Source: DAOTYE01 sp034434915
GTDB lineage: Bacteria; Chloroflexota; Dehalococcoidia; Dehalococcoidales; RBG-16-60-22
DNA length: 22,848 nucleotides
Assembly (NCBI GenBank): GCA_034434915.1
Contig: DAOTYE010000037.1
Coordinates: forward strand, 1-22,848
Direction: 5' to 3'
Shown piece after piece: positions 8,401 to 15,764 of this stretch. Within the stretch, counting starts at the first letter, position 1; each line of letters begins with the position of its first letter. The position numbers and the translations under genes were made by a program. The notes under the pieces were generated by a model, which saw nothing but the letters and a program-made list of their open reading frames with translations, was not told the DNA's origin and ran no database searches.

Positions 8401-8910
8401 ATTGTTCAGGCTGACATCACCTCCGCGGCTTGTAATGGAGATGCTTTCATCAGGATAAAAAGCGGCACTATCGCTCTGCGCAAAGACGGCTCACCAATAA
8501 CCGATATTGAAGTCCAGCCGGCAGCCAGGTATCCGCTACCTAAGGCAGACAAAAGCGTCATCGGGTTAGCTTACGGACTCGGACCGAACGGCTCAACCTT
8601 TAATCCGCCCATCTCTCTAACGTTAAAATATGACCCCAAGCTCTGTCCTGAAGGAGTTCTTGCAGAGAATCTTTCACTCGCCTTCTTTGATACAGAGGTC
8701 ATGCGCTGGGTTGAGTTAGACTCCACTGTTGACCAAGTGAATAACACTGTCACCGCTGAAGTCAGTCATTTCACCCTGTTTGCTGTTATCGCTTCAGCTT
8801 CAAAACCGGCAATACGATGGAGCCTGCTGGGCATTATCCTTATGGCTGAGGTCATCGCCGGCATGATAGTTGTTTATATCGTCATCAAGCGGAAAAGATA
8901 CGCTTATTAA
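5476..8910 (+). CDS. large membrane-anchored scaffold: one cohesin, seven CARDB repeats
   Basis: This 1144-residue surface protein starts with GTG and has a weak Shine-Dalgarno. A signal peptide ends at ASA (35). CARDB repeats of about 100 residues begin at 40, 302, 406, 514, 617, 722 and 826, each opening like PDLVVTE...W and closing with an ESNE/EANE-type motif plus NN. A single cohesin (145-297; GAQCGLSFDPDILRCDG) is inserted after the first repeat. After residue 925 comes a Cys-containing, ZU5-like beta region ending VTAEVSHFTLFAVIA (about 960-1105). One membrane helix (1116-1137) and the basic tail KRKRYAY follow. The CARDB string is probably a stiff stalk holding the cohesin away from the membrane, making this the largest anchored receptor for the dockerin proteins in the block. 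Domain calls are strong; the stalk role is inferred, and adhesion to other partners is possible. Confidence 0.85.
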   Translation: MKKDRISIIATRILLAVTSLAILSNLILPPQKASADPPLPDLVVTENSGQWQTENSTYLVHFTVKNQGGASASPNTVSIMIDGIEMATDNCTELAAGATYSGTAGPFTISGNSDVIRVRADSQNAVTESNEDNNSAEESISIIFATLNVSPSSATVSAGESFTVAIMINTDFQTRGAQCGLSFDPDILRCDGITAGTFYENWANQNGAMTYLFPMTPDIDNENGSAFWSIALIGGNNGGPSGTGTIFTYEFTALANGTSALSLIRYPAPDYTGIADEVSILIVNELEINDSSVTVEASGALPDLVITEKSEQWVQTGSTYNITFTVKNQGEGPSAASIAGVYIDDVLVMSKDCPALAAAESETITVGPFNFSGDTDKVEIRADKDNLINETDENNNVKTNTFRNKPNLEITNITPVWEKKNETFKVTYTIKNSGSVAAGASSTTISTGNSDGSPVQVERECPALEAGQTFTETTSTFIFERPRTIIQLWVDTTNSVAESNESDNTLAHTLQGLADLAIDEVTPIWQNVNSTYKVTFTVKNRGYSSAQETVAGVYLDAALAATANCTALEPDGSITLTVGPFTLTGTSDYIKVIADKDNIISEANETNNVKQVILNTAADLVISNLIDFWVTEDKTYKITYTITNDGANMAASSKTAVYIDGNLVTTEDCPSLAAGAMHKKTLGPFSLSGGFDVIKVVADTDNKIVEANEWNNMLEIVRNGLPDLVITEAQRVWRKNAGVYDIVYTVKNQGVGNSGACFTAVYIDGSLSGSEECPPLPAGGSYVKTTGPFTLSDGTDTIKLSADTNDDIAEKNESNNELELTISGKSDLIISKHTIRWLGDGLSYMIDYALENKNAPCEEPNTIEIYIDSIKVATEICPALPAGGKHTGSAGPFVISGDSDFISIRADTQDVILEDDENNNRWEEVIRSNVNRATSSVSASAPEGTTTPELKAMSLSEQTHPVTIVPLSPKCDINGIVQADITSAACNGDAFIRIKSGTIALRKDGSPITDIEVQPAARYPLPKADKSVIGLAYGLGPNGSTFNPPISLTLKYDPKLCPEGVLAENLSLAFFDTEVMRWVELDSTVDQVNNTVTAEVSHFTLFAVIASASKPAIRWSLLGIILMAEVIAGMIVVYIVIKRKRYAY

Positions 8911-8939
8911 ATCTAAAAAATTCAAGGAGGAAACAAAAA

Positions 8940-9632
8940 TTGGTCAGAATTAAAGGGGAAATAATAAGGTCCATCATGATAACCGCCGCTCTTTGCGGCA
9001 GTCTGCTATTGTCTGGCTGCGGCGGTAAGGCGTCTCCGGCACAACCGCCAGCGCCGCCTTCCGTCACGGCGCCCCCTCCAGCCACAGCTAACCCGGCACC
9101 TGCGCCCAAACCGCCCACCAATCCCACAGCGCCCCAACCGGCGCCTACAAATCCAAATCCGGCACCCGCTCCAGCCAATCCAAAACCCGTATCAGGAACC
9201 AGCTTGACGCTTGTGCCGTCAGCCCAGAGCGTAAAAGTCGGTGAGTCTTTCACGGTGGACGTGGTGGTGGCTTCTGATATCAGCACCGGAGGTGCTCAGT
9301 GTGCCCTCAAATTTGACCCTCATTTGCTCAAGTGTGAGGGAGCGGCGGAAGGAGATTTTTACAAGGTCTGGGCGGAATCAAATGGTGGCTTTACGATGTT
9401 TTTCCCCGAGCCAAAGATTGATAATAAGACGGGCACTATCACTGCCGCGGCGGTATCAAAGATGAACGCTGAAGGTGGACCCAAGGGCAACGGAGTCGTC
9501 CTTTCTTACCGGTTCACCGCTAAAGCCGCCGGAACGGCTGAATTGAAAATGTCTGACTGCTATGTGGTCAATCCCATCGGTGATGTTATTGAAAACGTTA
9601 CGGTTACAAACGCGCAGATTGTAATAAAGTAG
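8940..9632 (+). CDS. cohesin lipoprotein with proline-rich spacer
   Basis: The 230-residue product starts with TTG, 9 nt after a strong AAGGAGG (8924-8930). A later ATG at 8976 would remove the charged N-region of the signal peptide. The lipobox LLLSGC places the lipidated Cys at 27. A Pro/Ala/Asn/Thr-rich spacer (about 30-85) leads to one cohesin module (87-230), with GAQCALKFDPHLLKCEG and the usual conserved Gly-rich turn (NAEGGPKGNG). This is a compact membrane-surface receptor for dockerins, anchored by lipid, unlike the protein-anchored cohesins before and after it. Its spacer resembles that of the canonical PstS lipoprotein at 16467, suggesting both reach a similar distance from the membrane. 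It lies 29 nt after the scaffold gene. Confidence 0.87.
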   Translation: MVRIKGEIIRSIMITAALCGSLLLSGCGGKASPAQPPAPPSVTAPPPATANPAPAPKPPTNPTAPQPAPTNPNPAPAPANPKPVSGTSLTLVPSAQSVKVGESFTVDVVVASDISTGGAQCALKFDPHLLKCEGAAEGDFYKVWAESNGGFTMFFPEPKIDNKTGTITAAAVSKMNAEGGPKGNGVVLSYRFTAKAAGTAELKMSDCYVVNPIGDVIENVTVTNAQIVIK

Positions 9633-9666
9633 TTGCCTGAAGAGCAGAAAGGTACGCCATCTAAGA

Positions 9667-11268
9667 ATGGGATACAGATACTGGCAGAAAATCCGGGTGC
9701 TTGTGCTGGCACTCATCATAGTAATTAACATGCCACTGCCAATGAAACCGGCCATAGCTAATCCGGGTATTACGGTGTCTCTGATACCAGCCAGCAAGAC
9801 GGTGAGTCCGGGGGAGACCTTTACCATTGGTCTGAACATAGATAGCGATGCCGAAACACGCGGCCTTGGTTTCAACCTGTCTTTTAATGCCTCTCTCTTG
9901 CGCTGCAACAAAATCACCAAGGGCTCTTACTACGATGACTTCGCCAGGGCGCTTGGCTCTGGTGCCACCGTCATGCTCTTTCCCACCAATCCCAACAGCA
10001 AAATAAACAATGACACCGGTAAAATCGGCACAGATAGTGATGTCTATGGGGCAGTTTCAATATCTGTCCTGGGGGGACCGCCCGTGACGCCGTCAAATCC
10101 GGCACGAGGTGCAGTGGGTAATGGTACGGTCTTCACACTGGAGTTTACGGCAAAACAGGGGGGAGAGGGGATAGCAGAAATTGAAATTACGCGCGTCAAG
10201 GTAACTAACCAGTTGTCGCAATTGATTGATGACAGCCTGGTTACCGTCAAGCACGCCACCGTAGCCGTGGGGCAAGCCGCCCAACCGGCGGACCTGGAAA
10301 TCAGCGCCGTCAGCCAACATTGGCTTCAGGAAAACTCCACCTATAATATCACCTACACGGTGAAAAACCGCGGTAGCGGCGCGGCGGAAGCCTCTAACAC
10401 GGCTATCTATATTGATGGTGCTCTGATTGCCAAGGAACCATGCCCGGAGCTGGCTGCTGGTGCCAGCGACAGCCGGACAGCAGGACCTTTCATGATTTCC
10501 GATGACCGCGACGAAATAGAAATCCGGGCAGACGGTGATAATACCGTGGCTGAATCAAATGAAAACAATAATAGCAAGACCAGCATCTGGAGCATCATCT
10601 TAAAACCGGACCTGATAGTGAGCAGTTTCAAAGAGTCCTGGGTGGTAAAAGGTTCAAAATATAATATAACCTATACCATTAAAAATCAGGGTACCGGCAA
10701 TGCTCCCACCACCAGCACTGCCATAATCATTGATGGCAAGACCGAAAAAACAGAAAACTGCCCGGCTTTATCTGTAAACGCCACTGACACCAAGACTGTA
10801 GGACCTTTCACCATTTCCGGCGATTCAGACGAAATAAAGATACAAGTGGACAAAGAAAATGAAGCCGCAGAAAGTGATGAGGGTAACAATACCAGTGCCG
10901 TTATTACGCTAAGGGCAGGTGATGGTGCCGCTCCCGGACCTGATGGAACCACGGGAAACGGCGCCGCATCCTCAGGAAAAGGGAATAACACGCAATCTAG
11001 CAGTACACCCGCCAAATCTGAAAACCATTCCTCTGCCGCGCCTGGAGAAGGTAATCAAACTACAGCTCTCTCTTCAGCAGTCAGTCCCGGTACATCTCAG
11101 GAAACAGCTAACGGTTCTTCCCAAATAGTCCTGCCACCACCACGCCCGCCGATGAGCCACGGGCTAACGCTACCATGGGAGGCGGTGGGGGGGATACTTG
11201 GTGCGATATTGGTCAGTGTAATGAGCTTGTTAATCATCCGGATATATGAACGGCGGATTATAGGATAA
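9667..11268 (+). CDS. membrane-anchored cohesin protein with two CARDB repeats
   Basis: This 533-residue protein has a signal peptide to about 31 (PAIA). A cohesin at 35-201 (VSPGETFTIGLNI, LGFNLSFNASLLRC, SISVLGGPPV, GNGTVFTLEFTAK) is followed by CARDB modules at 207-308 and 313-416. A low-complexity Ser/Gly/Asn/Thr spacer (about 417-500), a probable flexible or glycosylated linker, leads to a membrane helix at 505-526 and the short tail YERRIIG. The layout is a smaller version of the 1144-residue scaffold, with the cohesin at the outer end. The Shine-Dalgarno is weak, but the ATG gives a complete signal peptide and the gap from the previous gene is only 34 nt. The divergent importer genes begin 31 nt downstream, so this is the cohesin gene closest to the transporter. 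Confidence 0.87.
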   Translation: MGYRYWQKIRVLVLALIIVINMPLPMKPAIANPGITVSLIPASKTVSPGETFTIGLNIDSDAETRGLGFNLSFNASLLRCNKITKGSYYDDFARALGSGATVMLFPTNPNSKINNDTGKIGTDSDVYGAVSISVLGGPPVTPSNPARGAVGNGTVFTLEFTAKQGGEGIAEIEITRVKVTNQLSQLIDDSLVTVKHATVAVGQAAQPADLEISAVSQHWLQENSTYNITYTVKNRGSGAAEASNTAIYIDGALIAKEPCPELAAGASDSRTAGPFMISDDRDEIEIRADGDNTVAESNENNNSKTSIWSIILKPDLIVSSFKESWVVKGSKYNITYTIKNQGTGNAPTTSTAIIIDGKTEKTENCPALSVNATDTKTVGPFTISGDSDEIKIQVDKENEAAESDEGNNTSAVITLRAGDGAAPGPDGTTGNGAASSGKGNNTQSSSTPAKSENHSSAAPGEGNQTTALSSAVSPGTSQETANGSSQIVLPPPRPPMSHGLTLPWEAVGGILGAILVSVMSLLIIRIYERRIIG

Positions 11269-11299
11269 GAAAGCTGATAATTTTAGGAGATAGCAAATA

Positions 11300-12355
11300 A
11301 TGAAGAGATTTCAAAAAATGGCTTTAATGGCAATCGCATTGGGGTGTCTACTTATAACGTTAGCCACCGGTTGCGGCTCAACGACAGACAATAACAGTGG
11401 TGTGGCTCTACACATCACCTGGGACTTCTTCACCATTGGTGAGGCAATTAAGAAAGCCCTGACTGATAAAGGTACCACTGGCCTTCAGGTTGTCATTAGT
11501 GAATCAAAAATGGATGATTTGAGGAAAGGTAAATGCCACGCGGTTCTGCTGGGCAGAGAACCCACGGAAGAAGAATTGAAAAACTTTAACTTTACGGTTA
11601 TAGCCTACGATGCTATCTGTGTCATTATTGATGATAATTCATACATGGGCGGAGAATGGCAGGTCGGCAACATGCCAGTCCGGAAGACAGAAGGGCTAAG
11701 AAATCTGAAGCTTGATGATGTCAGGGGAATCTTTAGCTACTACCTTTGCCAAAAGAAGGAGGACTACTGGCGCTGGAGCGGAGAGCTATACTCATGGAAG
11801 CCTGTGATAGACTCCAAGACGGGAGAGCCGCTGGGAGACCCCAACAGCCCGCAAACACTTAACCGGGCTTACGACTGGCAAAAAGAGCACAAGGCAATAC
11901 TCTGTCACTACCGGTTCCCGGTGGGTAAATATGACACTCAGACGGCCGTCTACCAGCTTCTGGGACTTGATGAACTCACAATCGCAGCGAAATGGCGGAC
12001 ATTTTCTGCGCCTCACCTGAACACCGAGGAAGAAGTGATTTCACACGAATTTCCGGCTGAACCGCCCTTTTTACAGGGAACTCAGGATTTTCCTTTCAAA
12101 ATCGGCTTTACGTCTCGCCGCGTACTTAATCTGGCGCGTCAAAATGGTCTGCCCGTAAAAGCTATTAACATTAATGGCATCAACCCCGTGACAGAAATTC
12201 AGGCAATATATGACGGTACTTATCCTTTGTCCCGCAAGATATATGTTGTGACCCCTTTAACGCCATCGCCGAATGCGGAAATGCTGGTCAAGTTTCTCCT
12301 AGCCGAGGAAGGACAGAAATTATTTGCTGACAATGGACTGCTGAGGGTCAAGTAG
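11300..12355 (+). CDS. divergent PstS-like lipoprotein lacking phosphate-loop motifs
   Basis: The 351-residue product has a lipoprotein signal (LATGC, Cys 25) and AGGAGA at 11285-11290, 9 nt before the ATG. The C-terminal half matches the PstS fold (IYDGTYPLSRKIYVV at 303-317, then a helix ending LLAEEGQKLFADNG). The N-terminal GSTT loop is replaced near ITWDFF (39-44), the GGGSG loop by SESKM (67-71), and the SGTR loop by DTQTAVYQ (212-219). Phosphate contacts known in PstS are therefore mostly absent. An insertion rich in Trp, Tyr and Lys (150-205) is also present. It is followed after 2 nt by a PstC-like permease, so it should be that importer's dedicated binding protein or a docking subunit. 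It may bind another ligand, or receive cargo from the dockerin-PstS. The fold is fairly sure; the ligand is unknown. Confidence 0.75.
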   Translation: MKRFQKMALMAIALGCLLITLATGCGSTTDNNSGVALHITWDFFTIGEAIKKALTDKGTTGLQVVISESKMDDLRKGKCHAVLLGREPTEEELKNFNFTVIAYDAICVIIDDNSYMGGEWQVGNMPVRKTEGLRNLKLDDVRGIFSYYLCQKKEDYWRWSGELYSWKPVIDSKTGEPLGDPNSPQTLNRAYDWQKEHKAILCHYRFPVGKYDTQTAVYQLLGLDELTIAAKWRTFSAPHLNTEEEVISHEFPAEPPFLQGTQDFPFKIGFTSRRVLNLARQNGLPVKAININGINPVTEIQAIYDGTYPLSRKIYVVTPLTPSPNAEMLVKFLLAEEGQKLFADNGLLRVK

Positions 12356-12357
12356 AT

Positions 12358-13344
12358 ATGAGGGGAAAAACGTCTTGGGCTAAAACAAGGGTTAACTGGG
12401 TCAAAATAATCTTGCACCCTCTGGCGCTGATTCCAGTCATCATACTACTTTACATTGTCATCGCTCTGGTTATTGAAAGTGTGCCCGCCCTGACTAAAAT
12501 AGGACTTGGCGAGCTTTTTGGCAGTAAATTCGCCGGAGCTTTCAGTACCGGGATACCTGTTTTCGGTCTGTTGCCTGCTATCTGGGGTACCATCATGTTA
12601 ATTTTCATCGCCATGAGTATCGCGTTCACAGTCTCCCTGGCTATGTCAATTATGTCATCTGAATTTCCGCTGGGATTTCTGGGCAGGGGTATCCGGGGGC
12701 TCCTGGGGATATTATCTGGAATCCCGCCTATTATCTATGCCTTATCAAGCGCTGTCTTCGCCAAATTATTCATTGTACCGAACTTTACCGGTGCCAGTAT
12801 TCCAAGAGAACAGTTTCCGCCGGCTGGTATGACCTGGTGGACGCCGGGAACCCTGCCGGTAGAACAGAGCATTTTACTGGGAGGCATTCTTCTGGCTTTG
12901 CTGGTCATACCGTTCATTGCACCCTTATTTGATGACTCTATCAGGAACGTGCCGCGTGAGCTAAAAGAAGCCTCTCTAGCCTTGGGAGCGAACCGCTGGT
13001 ACACCTTAATGCATGTTACGCTACCATACGCAGTTTCAGGCATTATTCCGGCGACCAGCCTGGGAATACTAAAGGCAATGGGTGATGTGATGATAGCAGT
13101 TTGGGCGGTGGGTTTTATCGCACCGGAGTTACCCAATCCAATCTGGGATGTCTTTGAGAGGATAGCCCCATTAACCGCCCTGGGAGTGGGACTTAACGGA
13201 GGCTGGGGCCAGGTCAAACCTGGAGATACATTGAGCAGTTCAGTCGCCTATTTTTCAGGGCTCCTGTTGCTCATAGCGGCGTTTACAATCCTGGGGCTTG
13301 CTAGTTTTCTGCAAAAGAAGCTTAAAGGGAGATTCGCCATATGA
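12358..13344 (+). CDS. divergent PstC-like ABC permease
   Basis: This 328-residue membrane protein of the phosphate-type binding-protein-dependent permease family has hydrophobic segments at about 23-42, 69-98, 111-138, 171-192, 224-255 and 296-318. The cytoplasmic EAA loop that contacts the ATPase is clear (VPRELKEASLALGANRW, 198-214). The canonical PstC in this window has GRAVGET just after this loop; here it reads KAMGDVM (239-245), so the charged positions are kept only as Lys and Asp. An extra external loop at about 140-170 is rich in Pro and Trp. The start lies 2 nt after the preceding stop, indicating translational coupling, and the stop overlaps the next start by 4 nt (ATGA). It should form half of the channel for the divergent importer. 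Substrate unknown. Confidence 0.8.
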   Translation: MRGKTSWAKTRVNWVKIILHPLALIPVIILLYIVIALVIESVPALTKIGLGELFGSKFAGAFSTGIPVFGLLPAIWGTIMLIFIAMSIAFTVSLAMSIMSSEFPLGFLGRGIRGLLGILSGIPPIIYALSSAVFAKLFIVPNFTGASIPREQFPPAGMTWWTPGTLPVEQSILLGGILLALLVIPFIAPLFDDSIRNVPRELKEASLALGANRWYTLMHVTLPYAVSGIIPATSLGILKAMGDVMIAVWAVGFIAPELPNPIWDVFERIAPLTALGVGLNGGWGQVKPGDTLSSSVAYFSGLLLLIAAFTILGLASFLQKKLKGRFAI

Positions 13345-14732
13345 ACTCATCTGCTGTTACTTTTATGTTTAACGTACTCAAGAGGCCTTTTTCATCAGTC
13401 AGCGTTACAGTGTCAATCATGAAGGTGCTCTCATCTTTGATATTGACAGTATCCATTATCGGGTTTGGTATTGGATGTGTTTCCCTTAGTGTAAAAGCTC
13501 TTGAGAATTACTTTTTCCCTCTCTGGCTCACGCTTGGGGGGTTTTCTGTTATTTACAGCGTGGCTCATCGCTTTTCATATGGAAGGTGGGCGTGGAATTA
13601 CATTGCCCTTTTCATCCTGTCTTTTGCCGCGGGGGCCTTACAGCAGTTAATGCCAGAGCACTTTTTATGGATGCAGGTTAATGCAATTGTGCACCGCTCA
13701 TTTATTATGGCGCTATTGGTTTTTGCGGTCACCGTTCCTGCAGCTTGCTCAGCAATTTTTGCCCTTTTTGGGGCGACACCGCGTGCTCAGGATATCTCCC
13801 GGTACCCGTTATTACTCGCACCGGTTTTACTGGTCTTCTCAGCTTACCTCGTGCTTATCATCAATATTATTGTCAACGGAGCAAGTAATCTTGACTGGGA
13901 AATAATTGTGAACCCTTTCCAGTGGCAAAGCTGGTACGAGCTGGTCTACAAAAATGGCTGGCCAACGCGGGAGCTGATGTCCTTGAAGCAAGCCGGAATG
14001 CGAAACCATATTTTGGGTACATTGCTCCTCATCGGGCTCACTGCTGCGTTTTCCCTGCCGATTGGCATGTGCGCAGGCATCTTTATCCATGAATATAGAC
14101 GGAACAAATTATCACACTTGATACGTTGGTCCACAACCTCTTTACGAGTAATATCCTTGTTTATTCTGGCGATAGCCGCTTACGGATTGGTACGTCATAC
14201 GTCCGGAACCCCGATATCTGATTTAGTAGCTGGCTATTTTTATGATATCCAAGGTATCAGGCATACAGGACATGGCTCTTATTTGCTTGCCGCTTTGTTC
14301 TTATCGCTCCTAGTGATACCTATCATCACCAGAGCTACTGAGGAAGGCTGCTGTTCTGTGCCAAAAGAACTGAAAGAAGCATCTCTGGCGGTGGGTGCTT
14401 CAGATAATCACACGCTGTTTCATATTACGATACCTTGGTCACTGCCAAATGTCATTACAGGGTTAATTCTTGGCTGTGCTGAAGTTGCCGGTAGCGTTGC
14501 CGTTATCCTCTTTCTAGCCGGGTCCGGCCAGTTTGGTGTGGGACCTTTAAATGAGGTTACGTCACTCTCCTTCTTTATCTGGGATTGTGAGTATGGTGCC
14601 ATGACTTTTCGCAAACTTATGGAACCTTATCAATTATCTGCCGCATTACTGCTGCTCTTTTTAACCACTTTGCTGACAGTGACAGCCTTTGTTTTGCAAA
14701 GAAGATTTGGGAAGAGATATCGCGGAGCGTAA
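13341..14732 (+). CDS. divergent PstA-like ABC permease with N-terminal membrane extension
   Basis: At 463 residues this is about 150 longer than the canonical PstA here (307). The extra N-terminal part (about 1-155) holds roughly four hydrophobic segments (27-51, 57-75, 85-102, 119-143). The permease core follows, with the EAA loop VPKELKEASLAVGAS at 340-354 and further helices to about 450. The Arg and Glu of the PstA motif GRAIEET are missing: the equivalent stretch reads AEVAGSV (380-386), so a strongly conserved charge pair is lost. It overlaps the PstC-like gene by 4 nt, and its stop overlaps the Shine-Dalgarno of the PstB-like gene. It is probably the second channel subunit of the divergent importer. 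The extension could be a partner-binding or sensory membrane domain; nothing in it identifies a known family. Confidence 0.78.
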   Translation: MNSSAVTFMFNVLKRPFSSVSVTVSIMKVLSSLILTVSIIGFGIGCVSLSVKALENYFFPLWLTLGGFSVIYSVAHRFSYGRWAWNYIALFILSFAAGALQQLMPEHFLWMQVNAIVHRSFIMALLVFAVTVPAACSAIFALFGATPRAQDISRYPLLLAPVLLVFSAYLVLIINIIVNGASNLDWEIIVNPFQWQSWYELVYKNGWPTRELMSLKQAGMRNHILGTLLLIGLTAAFSLPIGMCAGIFIHEYRRNKLSHLIRWSTTSLRVISLFILAIAAYGLVRHTSGTPISDLVAGYFYDIQGIRHTGHGSYLLAALFLSLLVIPIITRATEEGCCSVPKELKEASLAVGASDNHTLFHITIPWSLPNVITGLILGCAEVAGSVAVILFLAGSGQFGVGPLNEVTSLSFFIWDCEYGAMTFRKLMEPYQLSAALLLLFLTTLLTVTAFVLQRRFGKRYRGA

Positions 14733-14749
14733 GGAGGTTTTAGATAAAG

Positions 14750-15493
14750 ATGCCAAGTTCTATTGAAATTGAGAATGTGTCTATATCATATAACGGCACA
14801 AAGGTAGTTAAGAATCTGACTTTAAGTATTCCACCTGCCAAGGTGACGGCAATCATTGGTCCTTCAGGATGCGGCAAGACCACTTTATTGCGCTCAATAA
14901 ACCGGTTGAGCGAGGTTACTGATGGCTGTAAAGTGGAAGGCAAGATTTTGCTGGACGGGCAAGATATTTACCGCATGGATCCGGTGCTACTCAGAAGGAA
15001 AATCGGCATGGTTTTTCAGAAGCCAAACCCATTTCCTAAATCAGTGCGTGATAATGTACTTTATGGCGTCAAGGCGACAAAAATAAATGCTGACCATCAG
15101 GATGTGGTTAAAATAAACTTAGAAAAAGCGGCTCTCTGGAACGAGGTCAAAGATAGGCTTCATGAAAACGCCTTTTCACTGTCTATAGGTCAGCAACAGC
15201 GTTTATGCCTCGCCCGGTGCCTGGCAGTCTCCCCTGATGTGATTCTGATGGACGAGCCGGCTTCCTCATTAGACCCTCTGTCAACGTCAAGGATTGAATC
15301 CAGCATTCTTTCTATGAAGGGTGAATTCACCGTGGTTATTGTTACGCATAATATGCAGCAGGCTCGCAGAGTGGCTGATTACACCATTTTTATGTATCTT
15401 GGTGAATTAGTTGAATGCGGGGAAACGCAAATCCTGTTTGAAAACCCAAAGCGTGAAGAAACGAGGGAATACTTACAGGGAAGGTTTGGTTAG
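14750..15493 (+). CDS. divergent PstB-like ABC transporter ATPase
   Basis: The 247-residue ATPase couples ATP hydrolysis to import through the two preceding permeases. Walker A is GPSGCGKTT (37-45), the Q-loop region MVFQKPNPFP (87-96) is typical of PstB, Walker B is VILMDEP (164-170), the D-loop is SSLDP, and the switch His is in VTHNMQQ (His200). The ABC signature reads LSIGQ (144-148), whereas the family consensus, and the second PstB in this window, have LSGGQ; Ile replaces the first Gly. The enzyme may still work but with altered kinetics. AAGGAGG at 14731-14737 is 12 nt upstream of the ATG and overlaps the preceding stop. It is the last plus-strand gene of the block and ends 6 nt from the convergent gene. 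Confidence 0.87.
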   Translation: MPSSIEIENVSISYNGTKVVKNLTLSIPPAKVTAIIGPSGCGKTTLLRSINRLSEVTDGCKVEGKILLDGQDIYRMDPVLLRRKIGMVFQKPNPFPKSVRDNVLYGVKATKINADHQDVVKINLEKAALWNEVKDRLHENAFSLSIGQQQRLCLARCLAVSPDVILMDEPASSLDPLSTSRIESSILSMKGEFTVVIVTHNMQQARRVADYTIFMYLGELVECGETQILFENPKREETREYLQGRFG

Positions 15494-15499
15494 GGAATA

Positions 15500-15742
15500 T
15501 CAGGCGGTTGGCTTGGGTTTACCTTTGTCCCAGATGCAATTCCAGATGCGGCGGTGTTCATTCACGTATTCTAAAGGAATACCAGATTTAGTTTCTTTTA
15601 CTCCAAGATGATAAGCACAGCTACGGGCAATCTCATAGAGCGTTTCATCATCTTTTTTAGCACCATCCACCATTAATGCTGAGCCTACTTTGGTGACGGT
15701 CCAGACACGCCCCTTTTCATCTTTAAACTGCTTGCTGGGCAT
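15500..15742 (-). CDS. small hypothetical protein
   Basis: The 80-residue reading frame encodes a soluble, charged protein with a beta-like start (GRVWTVTKVGSALMVDG) and a helical middle (DDETLYEIARSCAYHLG). It shows no signal peptide, membrane segment or metal motif, and I do not recognise the family. On the minus strand a GAGAGGG sequence lies about 10 nt upstream of the ATG, which supports translation. It follows the zinc-ribbon-like gene by 22 nt on the same strand, so the two may be co-transcribed. Its stop is 6 nt from the end of the PstB-like gene, in convergent orientation, with no visible terminator between them. Confidence 0.6.
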   Translation of the reverse strand: MPSKQFKDEKGRVWTVTKVGSALMVDGAKKDDETLYEIARSCAYHLGVKETKSGIPLEYVNEHRRIWNCIWDKGKPKPTA

Positions 15743-15764
15743 TCTGATATTACCCTCTCAAATG

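Noticed and set aside
250..11268. A cellulosome-like polysaccharide-degrading locus
   Set aside because: Cohesins and dockerins are present, but no glycoside hydrolase, esterase or carbohydrate-binding module is recognisable; the linked genes are phosphate-type transport genes.
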